Below, one piece after another: positions 1 through 11,900 of a stretch of DNA of 64,000 bases. Positions within the stretch are counted from its first letter, which is position 1. Each line of letters starts with the position of its first letter. The stretch is from Alnus glutinosa. Taxonomy: Eukaryota > Streptophyta > Magnoliopsida > Fagales > Betulaceae. The notes under the pieces were generated by a model that was not told the origin of the DNA, ran no database searches, and worked only from the letters and a program-made list of their open reading frames with translations. A program made the position numbers and the translations under genes. Where the stretch lies: the NCBI RefSeq assembly GCF_958979055.1, contig NC_084886.1, forward strand, positions 47,199,154-47,263,153. Reading direction: 5' to 3'.

Positions 1-1115
1 TAAAGAAAAATCATTGCTTCAGCGCAATCCTGTTGGAATGCTTGATTTTCATTTATTGTTTTAGTGCAATCTTGCTGGAATGCTTGATTTTCATTCTTAA
101 TAGTATTTCTAGTATTTATAACATCAATATTCATAGCATTAAAATGATAACATTTTAGTTCATAATAATCTCATACGGATCATAAGATTCATATGTTATA
201 ATATGATTCTTAAAACATACCAAAATAAAAAATAAAAAAATTTAAGCATATGCTAGAATGTTAATTAACAAAATAGATAATAAGATTACTAAATCTTAAA
301 GAGACTTGCAATGAATTAAGAATATCCCACGGATAATTTTTGATATTGAAGATCAAAATAACACAACAACTGGCTAGAGCTTCTTGCTAATAACGTGTTG
401 TAAAATCCAATAAAATAACAAGACAAGATAAAGAGATTGCAATATGTGAAACTAGTTCTTCAAGAACTATGTATGATTCTTCTCTATTATTGTGCCTCTT
501 TACATAAAACTCAACACTCCTTTTTATAGACATGGAATCATAATGAGAGGTTAAGAAATATGAAAAGATAATACATGAATTAAAAGGCTGCATCAATGTA
601 TTACATGAATGTTATGGAATTTTAAAAGATGACATGAATATGTAGAATTTCAAGAGATAGAACTACATGGTCATCCACCAAATGCATGAATACATTCATA
701 ACAAAGTCAAGATGGTATTAAATTTTGCTATTTCATATCTAATACTTTAATTTGTGGAGATATTAAATTAGAAAGCATACCCCGTGGCTTTTATATATAT
801 GGAGGATCTCAAGCTTTTGTCGGTCGGAAATGGGTCTCGGTTTTTTTTTTTTTTTTTTTGGAGGTATGCAAAGATTCAAAAATAAAATAAAATTCAAAGG
901 TTGATGAGCATACTGCCTAATAAAATTGAATTGAGATGAAAATATAGTATGTAACATTAATCATTAGAGCTTGAACTCCCTACCTGAACGTAATCAAAAT
1001 AACATCTTATCCGTTGGAGTATCAATCGGGAGGAATCTAACCCTAATTAAATAGTGTAACAACAATTTAATGAAATATCATCCTTCACTATCGTAAATAA
1101 AAGAACAACAAAAAG

Positions 1116-1159
<44 letters not shown>

Positions 1160-3528
1160 AGAAAGAAAAAAAAGATAAAAAAGTAAATTAGAACTCATTA
1201 GTTGGAATCAAATCTGGACCGTTAAAAAAATTACAAGAAAATATTTTGTAATTAATTTTTTATTTTACCGCACGTAAGTCGAATCATTTGAATAAACATT
1301 TTATGGAGTCTCATTCCAATTTTATCTTATTTTTATTTTTTAGGTTTTCTAAATAATCCACAACTCATCTTTAAGAGAAGTGTGAATGGTCCCCCTAGAA
1401 AGCCCCCAATTTAATTCTGAAATTAATATGATAAGCAACTTGTCAAGACTAGGCATATCAAACCCACCCTCCCATGCCCAAACTGATTGGATATGCCTTT
1501 TCCTGACTGCCTCCTTTTCGTTTTTCTTTGGTTTGAATTTCAATATAAACATTTATTCCTTTATATCATTTTCACTAGTTTAGAGGCTCTGGACCATCCA
1601 GTTGTATACATCTATGACCATTAAGAAGAAAATGAAACATTCTCCTACAGATGACTTTCTGGGTTAATATGACGATGGGCTGAAAGGGATGTTGCCAGAC
1701 AAATCCAGCCGTCCATTTCTTTTACTCCCCATACCTCCACTGGACCCACTTTCACTTCCATCTCTATCTACCACTAATTTAAAAAAAGACCAAAGCTTTT
1801 CTCCGTATTTCAATCCAGTCTATCAAATTGACACGTATTCAAAATATTCGTAGAAAATACATGCATTTTGGACACCTATCAGTTTAATTCTTCTAACCCA
1901 TTTTGGAAGAAAATTTTGTCTGGTTTAAATTTTTGAACTAGCACCTGTTGTTTTATGAATTAGTTAAGGCGACCGGAAACAACACATTTATTCCATCACT
2001 ATTTTACACTATTGACGTGGCAACGCCAATCGGTGATTGATTTTTGTTTGTTTTTTCCTTTTTAGCAAAGAGCACAATCAAGCAAATTCTAAAATCCAAT
2101 ACTTACCCTAATTTACTCGGCCAAATTAATGTGGATTATGGGAAGATGATTTGTTTGCTTTTGCAAATATAGGAAGTGTTTCATATTTTTAGGAGGATTA
2201 AAGGCTGCTCTGCCTTTGTGCTGAGCTGTGCTGTGCTTTTGTCTTTGTTGAATCAATTCAAAGTTTAATTAGATTCCAATGCTCACCAACCATGGTGAAA
2301 TTTGGTAAAGGCATCCATCCAGAGAGGCCGTGTTTGATAGGTATGCAATTCAATTGCAAAAGAATAAAAGGTTTCCTAAAATATCACTTTTGAGTTTTAA
2401 TGTACCTGTTAATATTACCATTTCTGCCCACTTTGCTTAGATTTGCCCCGCACGCGCTGGAGAACCGCCGTCATGCGCCAGCAGTAAGAGGTCCACACTC
2501 GCTGGCACGTGGCCTTCACGCTCCTTCAGGGTTCACCTCTCCTTCGACTGCCGCTAAGGTTTCGAGTGCCCAACCTTTTTTTCATAATTGAATAGGAAAA
2601 AAAAATGTAGCTATTAATTTTTTAAGTCGTGACAAATCAACCCATCAACAGATGTTAGGGTGGTTTTTTTTTTTTTTTTTTTTTGGGTTGAGATTCGAAT
2701 CTCCTAATTAATTTAGTGCTCGGGTTTATTGGTATGATAACAAAGTATAATCTTATTGTTAGTTGTGCATACGAAGTTTCTCGCCATTGCTAAATAAAAT
2801 AAAAAAATCTTCTAACATAATTTTCCATAAAATCTTAAAAAAATAATTATTTGATATTATTACTCCTATCAGTCTAGAATTACAAAATTAAACCCCCCTT
2901 TTTTTTTTATCTCTCTATTCAAAATAAAAACATTAACAAATAACAAAAAAACACAACATACTCAAAATTATTTTATCTTTATATTACATTAAAACTTTTT
3001 TATTTTTTATGGGTTTCTTAAAAAAAACACCTTTAGAAAGCATTATCCCGCAGGCCTTGCGGTAATTCGTCGTATACCAGTGCGCCCCGCACTTGTGCAC
3101 TTGGGTTGAAGAGACCGCCACGTTGGAATGGACGGCGAGATTGTATACCTCGTACGTGCACTTTGTCAGCATGAACCGGGTCAAATATAAATTTGCCCTG
3201 GCCGATACTTGGTGGTAATTTTTGAATTGGGAAAATATAGCCTTTTTTTTTTATTATTTTAAATTTACGCAATTTACATTTTAGAGATAATAAATGTCAA
3301 GTTAACCGTTACGTCAGATTTTAAATATTATATGAATTACCATACGCCGGTATGCATTTTAGTGGGTAACATTATAAATGTCACTCGTTAATTTGTAAGA
3401 AACTTGAACTAAGAGCTATAATACTTCTAATGGTACGGGTTACGTGGGCGGGGCTTCACCATTTGTTGTAGATTTAGATACAAATCCGCATTAAAATCTC
3501 AATGTGATGCTTATAAAATTTTGAGAAG

Positions 3529-3573
<45 letters not shown>

Positions 3574-5513
3574 AAGAAAAAAACTTGCTTTCATAATCAA
3601 CTGCTCCTTTGTATATATAATTAGACAGCATTGGACACAAATAACTGTTTTTCAATATTAGAATCACAAGAGTTGGGCATCAATTATTTGGTAATGACAT
3701 GTCATTGTTACGTATTATCTTATCCAATCATCTGAGGATATTTATACTTGTTTGATCCCTAGCTATCACATGTTCTAAATTTGAATTGTTCCTGGATTCC
3801 CAAATTAAAATCTTGGCATATGATTAGGAAAAAGACTTGCTATAAAATCCAACTCAGTCACCAATTAAACTAAATCATACTCCAAAAAATTGACAACTCC
3901 AAGTCTTAAGGATATATGAGAAAAAAAAAAAAATAGCGATTTTTAAATAAAGAACAAGTTAATTTAGTTGTTAAAGTTATTAACGGTCAATTTAGATTTT
4001 AAAATCTTGCCCGTGATTCAAAAATACAGTTTTTTGTACGTTTTTTAAATCACAAATTTTTTAAAAACATATTCCCAAACGATATATTTTTCACAATTTG
4101 ATTTAAAATTCTACCTTTGGTCTGTAAAATCGTAGTGCCAAACGCACTCTTAACATCGAATACCACCTCACCCGATTGGGATTTTAGAAGTTTATGAATA
4201 GGAAAATAGTGTAATGTGTTGAATAAATTTGGAAAAAAAAAATGTAAAAGTAAATTAAAATTCTTTCAAATTAGACCGAAAGAATTCTCTAACTCTTTTC
4301 TATTAAGATAAACGTCTATAATTAAAGCACTTAATTCTCACGTACATCTTTATTAAATTAGGTTGTAAAAATTTCTTTCAACCTAATTCCAAAGTGTACA
4401 TATAGGAGGAGGAACGGTACCGTTTTATTTTTAATTATTTTTAATTAATTTTTTACCTCGAACATTACCCTCTTAGTTATAGAATGGGGAAGCTTATAAT
4501 AAGGTGGGGTGTTGTGTAAACCAATGAGGCGCCGAGATCCATGGCGTTAAATAATGCTACTTGGCTCTTTCTTTCTTCACTTTCCAATGAAATCTTAAAA
4601 GACAAACATACTCTCAAGATGTCCCGTTCTCCAAAAACCCACGAGCACCCGACTAAAGTTTAAATCAAATTTAGTAAAATGTTGCATTAACACGACCCAT
4701 CATAGATTAAGATTTCCTGGTACCCTCCCCCACCCCCTTACCTATATATATATATATAATAATAATAATAATAAAAAAATGGACCCTCTTATAAACGACT
4801 ACTTAAACTCTCTCCGGTTATTAACTTGCAAAATTCAAACAATTTAATAAGAAAGGAGACTGCAAAGCCTACAAATCTCAAACAACTTGAGATATTGGTG
4901 AATTTCACAACTGCTTCTCTACAATTTAGGACAGATATACAAACTGCCTAATATATCTATTTGATGGGGTTAATTTTTTTTTTTTGTTTAGCAAAGGCTG
5001 ATGAGTAGTGTCAGATTTAACATTTATATATACATTCATATATTACTTCTTGTTTTTGGTATTATTGAATGTAGAGGGCTAATAAGGGGAAGAAGATACA
5101 CCCCCCCCCCCCCCCCCCCCCCCCCCCATTAAGTCCTAGAAGAAAGCAAAAAACCCCCCATAAAAATGTGGCCTAAAAAGACTAATCATGCATAGTAGAA
5201 GGTTACAAAAACACATATAGGAGGAACCTCATCATTCCCATTCCTCTTTTTTTTTTTGAAAAGATCAACAGAAGACCACAAATATCAATAGAACAGAGGG
5301 AGCAAAGTCAGTTGCTCGAGGAAGAAAAAGAGGGAAAGAAGAAGCCAAAGAGAGCACTCAATTCAAAAGGAGTCGTATCTTCATGGGAAGGAATTACTAG
5401 TTGTTGTAGTCGTTGAAGCAGATTCCCAGTCAATCCAGTCAAACTTTTTATAACCCGATAAACTCAATCTACCATCATACATATATATAATATAATATAA
5501 TATAATATATGTC

Positions 5514-5546
<33 letters not shown>

Positions 5547-5880
5547 GGGGTACACTTTAAACGGGGAGGAGAAAGGAAACAGAGGAAAGGAAGAAGGAAT
5601 TGGAAGGGAGCTGATGTTCATGGTCTAAGTCTCTTTTCCCTCTTTACCTTTTTACTTAATTAATTTTCTGATTTATTTAAATTTAAATTTAAATTTTATT
5701 TTTTATTTTTTTCTTTCTGCCCATTAAACAATGAAAATGGCATATTACCAATCATCCTTTCCCCTCTATAGGAAACACCCATCATTGCTCCCAACAATCC
5801 TTTTCAACCTTAGAAACCTGAGCTTCTTCTAAGATATTCCCTCCCTTCCAATTCTTCCACTCTTATGCATCCTCTCACAA
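1..5880. other. AT-rich intergenic DNA, no gene recognised
   Basis: No open reading frame here looks like a real gene. The stretch is AT-rich with many homopolymer and short-repeat tracts: poly(A) of 39 at 1119-1157, poly(A) of 38 at 3534-3571, poly(C) of 27 at 5101-5127, an AT run near 5473-5511 and a TAA run near 5515-5545. A more GC-balanced island at about 3040-3200 stands out but gives no recognisable protein. The last few hundred bases are probably the promoter of the BPS1-like gene that follows. Confidence 0.6.
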
Positions 5881-5881
5881 T

Positions 5882-5890
5882 TTATATATC
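5882..5890 (+). promoter_or_regulatory. Candidate TATA box of the BPS1-like gene
   Basis: TTATATATC lies 88 bases before the start codon at 5978. That would place transcription start near 5915 and leave a 5' leader of about 60 bases ending in a long A-rich run just before the ATG. The region is AT-rich, so chance TATA-like words are common. Confidence 0.35.
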
Positions 5891-5977
5891 TCCATCTTTG
5901 TGAACCTTTTTCTTTACCATCCCTTTTTCCCCCTTAATACCTTCCCCCACCAAAAAAAAGAAAAAAAAAAAAAAAAA

Positions 5978-7034
5978 ATGGATCCTTCTTCTACCAACTC
6001 CGTCAATGGCTTCTACTCCTTTCTCACCCGTGGGATCGATGATCTCGAGCGCGTTTATCTCTCGAATAACTTCATGTCAATCCAATTCCTACAAAGGGTA
6101 CTTTCTCTTCTCCGATCCTTCCACTCCCAGCTCACCCTCCTCGTCCAGAAGCTCCATTTGCCGGTGGGTGAGAAGTGGCTGGATGAGTACATGGACGAGA
6201 GCTCCAAGCTCTGGGAAGTCTGCCATGTCCTCAAGTCTGGTATATCCGGGATGGAGAACTACTACTCTGCCGGCCTCAATATAACCTCTTCCCTCGACAG
6301 CCATCGCCATCTAAGCCCGCAAGTCTCGCGCCAGGTCCATCACCAAATCACAATCTTCCGTCAATTTTTTATTTTTATTCACTTTCACGCTTTCTTTGAT
6401 CGAATTCTTGGAACAGGTCATTCGCACAATCTCTGGGTGTCGCCGGGAGGCTCTGGGATTGGAGGAGGAGAACAGGGCCTTAATGGAGACGAGAATCCAA
6501 CCGCTATCGCTCCGGTTCGACGAGAAGGTCTCCATCGAGTCGAAGCTCAACGGGTTCAACGGCTTCAGGGGAGTCCTGTACGCAATGAGGAACGTCAGCT
6601 CGCTGCTGCTCATGATGTTGCTCTGCGGATTGGTTTACTGCTGGCCGGAGTCAAACTTCCTTATGGGAGGCTACGAGGGCTGCTTGCTCTTCGGATCGGG
6701 GTTCATGATATCGACGGCGAGGCTGCAGCAGAGGGTGGCAGCGGAGATCAACGAGATGGGCGGAAGGCCGGGGATTCTGCTGTACGAGTTCCGGCGGTCG
6801 AAGGTGGCGATGGAGGAGCTGCGAGGGGAGTTGGAGAGGAGGAATGGGTCGCCGGCGGGTGCGGTGGCGGACTGGGAGAGTGAGGTCGGGATCAGGGAGA
6901 GAGTGGACAACTTGAGAGGGTGCTTTGGGGTGTTGAGATCTGGTGCTGAGAACATTGTTGGGCAGCTTGATGATTTCTTTGATGAAATTGTTGAAGGGAG
7001 GAAGAAGCTTTTGGACTTTTGCAGTCATAGGTAG
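5978..7034 (+). CDS. BYPASS1-related (BPS1-like) protein, two exons
   Basis: Exon 1 is 5978-6334 (119 codons) and exon 2 is 6417-7034. The 82-base intron begins GTCCAT, ends GGAACAG and is phase 0. The product is 324 aa. It opens [19 protein letters not shown], then runs through a helical N-terminal half with the [20 protein letters not shown] block that is typical of the BPS1-like family. A hydrophobic stretch follows in the second half ([17 protein letters not shown]), and a helical tail ends with [16 protein letters not shown]. The ORF is open for 26 further codons upstream, but those are a poly-lysine/low-complexity leader, so the ATG at 5978 is preferred. BPS1 itself is known in Arabidopsis for limiting a root-derived growth-arrest signal; the biochemical role of this relative is unknown. 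Splice borders are read, not proven; a read-through of the intron is also open but diverges from the family. Confidence 0.82.
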
Positions 7035-8989
7035 AGAGAGATAGGGATGCTAGAAATATCAAATATGGTTGGATAGTCCAAAAAAAAAAAAAAGAAAAAA
7101 AAAAAAAAGAAGAAGAAGAATATTACAAGTAGAGGAATCAGTTGTTAGGGGTTGTTGTACCTCCAAGCCTTCTCTTTGTTTTTATTTTTATTTATTTTTT
7201 TGTTTATTTTCTTTGTTTTCCTTCCTCCTGCGGTTTCACTGTTCTTACAGTTACTATAGTTGAAGCTTTGGGGATGGATAGCTTTTCTATCAGCAAACCC
7301 ACCCAAAGAGGAAGGTTCTTTTGAATGGGAATGTAATTCTAGGTTTCAGAAGTGTCTTCAAATGAGAATCCAAGAAGGAAAATTAGACAAAAAGTTCAGA
7401 ACTAGTTTTCATGCGGGGCCAAGTTCTCCACATCTATCCCCAAACACTAACCCCTGCCTCTTATTTTAAAATTGGGTTAAAAAAGAATGGAAGCTTCTTA
7501 TAATTCTCATAGGGGAAGACAAAACATCCACATTCCCCATTTTTTATTTATTTATTTTTATATTTGGGTGTTGTTATTTTATTTATTTTTTCTTCTCTTT
7601 AAAGAGATTTCCCTCTTGCTCTGTTTTCGTAGGTAGTGCTCTTTAGTTGTTATAGTAAATGCCTAATCATTCTAGTTGCGAGAGAATGATGAAAAAGGGT
7701 GGCTTAGGACTGTAGGGGCGACTGTGAGATTCCTTGGCTGCTTTAATTTCTAAAGCAGCTTCTTTTGCTCTTGGGAAGCTTTTGTCTGATTCGGTTCACT
7801 TTGAAAGCAATGGAGCCGATGATGAAAGCTCCTAACCACATCCCCCCCCCCCCCCCCCCCCTTCCTGACATGTCTCTTCTCAACTCTCTCTCTCTCTCGC
7901 TAAGAAAAATTATATATATTCTGCTGCCAATTTCTTCCCCTTTTTAGGGTTCCAGATATAAAATATTCGACATTATATTTCAGGGGTCACTTTCTCACCT
8001 CTAACCGTATCTCATGCTTTTTGTCCCTTGCCGGAAATTCATGCCTTGCCTCCCTCGGGGGGTTCCATATGAGTATTGGCTAAACAACAAAAGAATAGAA
8101 TAATGGTGAAAGGGAAAAACATGGAGACAAAAACAATGAGTAAAACTCTTAACAAAAGAAAGGCCGACATGCCGGATGCCAGAAATTCTGGCAGCAGAGC
8201 AGCTGTGTTCCAACAAACCCAATGGGTAACGTCCTGCGCACGGCCATCACCCCTAAAACAGCACAACAATGTTTTACATCCATCACCACAGACCGTGGCT
8301 TTGGTCCCTCTAAAAGAGATGATTAAATGGGAGAAGAAAAGGAAAAGAGAGATGTACCACTGCCAATAAAAGAAAGAGTGAATTTTCTGCCTTTTGCTTC
8401 TAGACTCTATAAACCCAGAAAGATACAAACTATAGATGCAGAGGACTCAATTTAAAATGGTTTGGGGTTGTTTCTACACCAGAATCAATATCAACTATCA
8501 ATAATTTAATGCTGAAACTAAAACAGCCTCAGAAAACAAAAATATTTCAAAATGCAAACATTCACAGATTCTCTCATATGCTCATTTGAAGAAGCAATTT
8601 TCCAAATCTACCCCAGTTCTGTAATTACACATTTACTCAGAAGAACATTATAGGCTACAGACCATCAAAATTTAGAGAACTTTGTTAACGCCTTCACAAA
8701 TATACGAGGAAAATAAAAAACGATATTTTGGTGTAAATTTTACAAAATCACAAGAAGAAAAAAAAAATAGTCAAGACTGTCTTGGGTGGGTGATGCTTGT
8801 ATATTTTTTTTGGCAACATATCTGAATGTTGGGTTTTTTTTTTTTTTTGGGAAGGCGGGTGTGGGGGTGCATAATTTATACAGGAGAGGGCGTGGGAGAA
8901 AATGGATGGGTTACCATGTGAAGTGTTGGTAAGCCAAAGAAGCAAGATGGTGACGTTACAGATGAAGGCAGGCTGCATGTTTCACATTT
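7035..8989. other. Spacer between convergent genes
   Basis: This spacer holds the 3' flanks of the BPS1-like gene (+) and the SHMT gene (-), which face each other. It contains purine-rich and T-rich tracts after the BPS1-like stop codon, a poly(C) run of 20 at 7842-7861 and a short CT repeat at about 7885-7900. None of the short ORFs resembles a known family. Both 3' UTRs must lie here, but no clear polyadenylation site could be fixed. Confidence 0.5.
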
Positions 8990-11900
8990 TCAAATGTCAA
9001 ACCCTGGCATTGCAAACTGGGAAGCAAATGCCTCAACCCTATTTCGGAGCTCAACAATATCTTTATTGTTCTGCAGACTCTTGAGAAAATCTCTCTGAAA
9101 TTTTCCATGTTCCCTCTGCGCCATGCTTGTAATCTGAGCTGCCCTAAGAAGAAAGTCCGCTATTGTCTCAAAATCAGCCTCTAAACAACCTCTGGATGTC
9201 ATTGCAGGAGTGCCTGGATAAGAACGGCATAAGAAAAAGTAAGAAAGTTAAATGAAATAGACCAGAGTAGGATGCTGACATTCAGATGTGTATTATTTAG
9301 CAACTTTAGTAATGATATAAAGTTTGCAACACAACAAAATATTAATGACATTCATATACTTGTATTAGGGAAAACGGTAATATAGGTGTGCAAATATGGA
9401 AAGCTTCAACTTTATTTCCATGGGGCACCCAAAGAGGGGAGAAGCATGCTAATAAAACATTCTTCCTTCAAAAAAAAATTATGTTAAAAATCTGGATGGG
9501 GGAAATTATTTCTTATCTACAGAGGTTTCGTGGATAACTTATCAATTGATAATAGGCAATAAAAGTGGATAAAGTCTTTTTTTTCCTTATTGGAGAGGTA
9601 CACGTGCATCAATGGGTCTTAAGACAACGACTTCACCCTCCATCCCATTCTAAGAAGAGATAGTAGCATTTGAGTTTAGAGCTCATCTAGAATAGAGGTG
9701 GATAAGATTGTACATGATAAATTACAGGTCGTGGCACAAACCTACGTGACATCTTTTTGAGCCTACTTGCTAATGCAGTATAACAAGATTGCTCACCAAT
9801 TCTAACTCCTCCAGGTGAAATAGAACCATTATCACCAAATATAGCACTTTTGTTGAGAGTGATGTGGCACATCTCACAGACCTTCTCATAGTACTTGCCT
9901 AGAAAACACATCAGGGAAAAAAAAGATCAGAGAATGAGGTGAAAATTTAGGCATGCAGTTTATACATTTCTACCCTAAAAGTAAAAAAGATAACAATTAA
10001 ATTATACCACAAAAGCAAAAAAGCTAGGTATATATGTCCCTACAACATGTTGAAACTTTTCCTTTGCTTGTACACTTTTTCCCCTTTTTACACTTATCAA
10101 GAAAAAAAAGCACTTACTTTTCACGATTCTCTGGTAACACAATCACAGCAGAGCAATTTCTCACATATTGGCAATATTTCAACAATCCCTATACTTTTCA
10201 CATAGGTAAGTCACCAATTCAAAAGTTCAACAATTTTCAGATTCCAGATAAGTATGTTTACACAGCTAAATACCAGGACCTACACAAATTGAGGCTGGCT
10301 TACTTATTTCTGGACAATAGTCTATTACGATCTTTTGACAATCAACAAAAATTGTGCACAAGGGGTGCCTCCTTTATCACACTTTATATCTTTGGACTAC
10401 GGCTTATGTGTTCCCCTTACCTTTTAGTTTTCTTGATTTTCTTACACGTTTCTCAAGTTAGGCGTTTTCTTTGTATACTGCCAAGGTACTAAGGGGCGCC
10501 TCATGCTTTTAATGAGATTGGCTTATTACATATTAAAAAAAAAAATGTGTACAAGAATTATACTGAATTTCATAGGCAGTCAACTAAAACCTAAACCACA
10601 TCAACACTAGACACCAATTGCCACAGAAGTTTAGAAATTTAAATCAAACCATTGCAAATTTCTTGTTGATACACCATTACAAATTTTACAATCAGATGAT
10701 TTGCAATTAAAGTACTCCAATGTATGCATTTTTATCTTTTTCATAATTTTCATCTCTTTCTTCAATGACTTAATGAACCAAAATGGCATTTCTTTTCAAC
10801 AACAAAGAAGCAATGAGAAGCATTTTCTTTTTTAAAAAACCTAAGTAGTTTAAAATGAAAATGTATAAATGTAATTCAAAAGCAACTGCCACGAATTTGA
10901 TCTCGACAACATGTATAATGACAGATGCATGTATGCCCTGTTAGACTACACTGCCAGTCCATAATTAAAACCAACTTTGCTGATCCATACACAATGAAAG
11001 GAAAAACAAACTAACAAGCGAAAAGAAAAAGAAAGCTGGAACATAATCAGCAACCATAACCTTCAAGGCTTACCTAAAAACCATAAACAACAAGTCCACT
11101 CAGACCTAATTAACATGAAGACCTGTACCCATTCAACTCATTTTTATTACAAACTTAAACAATAAGAATACACTCCAGTTCCAACTTAGTAAGTTTTTAA
11201 ACCTTCCCACTGAACCCCCCCCCCCCCCCCCCCCTTTTTCTTTTTGACAAAGCAGTGTCCATTCAACTCCATATCACCAACCAAAGTAGAAAAGTAGCTT
11301 GGCAGACTATCCTAAGCTGCCAGGTTTAGATGTTTACCAAAGAACCCCCAAAGTACATATTTTCATCTGTTATATAACATGAGAGCTTGATAACCAAAAA
11401 TGAAACTAATTAGCATAAATATCGATAAAAACTGTTAAACTGAAAACATTTTTAATAAATTTCTAGTCATATAGACAAGATGGGTCCCACTAAATGTAAT
11501 ACCAAAATCAAAACAATAAGTCAAGAAGTTATCTTTTCCAATCTATTGTTTAGGAAAATTTGAGCACATAAATTCAGAATACCTGCTAAGCCTAGAGCAG
11601 TTAGATCCCAAAGCAACAAATGATTGTCGGTACCCCCAGTCACCAGCCTGCATTTTCTTCGCAACAAAGCAGATGCTAATGCCTGAGCATTTTTCTTCAC
11701 CTGTTGTATATAGACTTTATACTCCATAGTAGCTACTTGTTTTAAAGCTACGGCAAGAGCAGCAATGTGATTATTGTGGGGACCCCCTTGTAACGATGGA
11801 AACACAGCAAAGTTTATCTTTTCCTCAAAATCATAATGAGCACTACCATCTCCATAACTAAGGTGCAATCCCTGTTTCCTCAATTTCACACCTCTTCTGT

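Noticed and set aside
2675..2695. GATTCGAATCTCC, like a tRNA B box
   Set aside because: There is no A box or cloverleaf around it.
10034..10492. 152-codon plus-strand ORF
   Set aside because: It runs from intron sequence into a LINE 3' fragment and has no family features.
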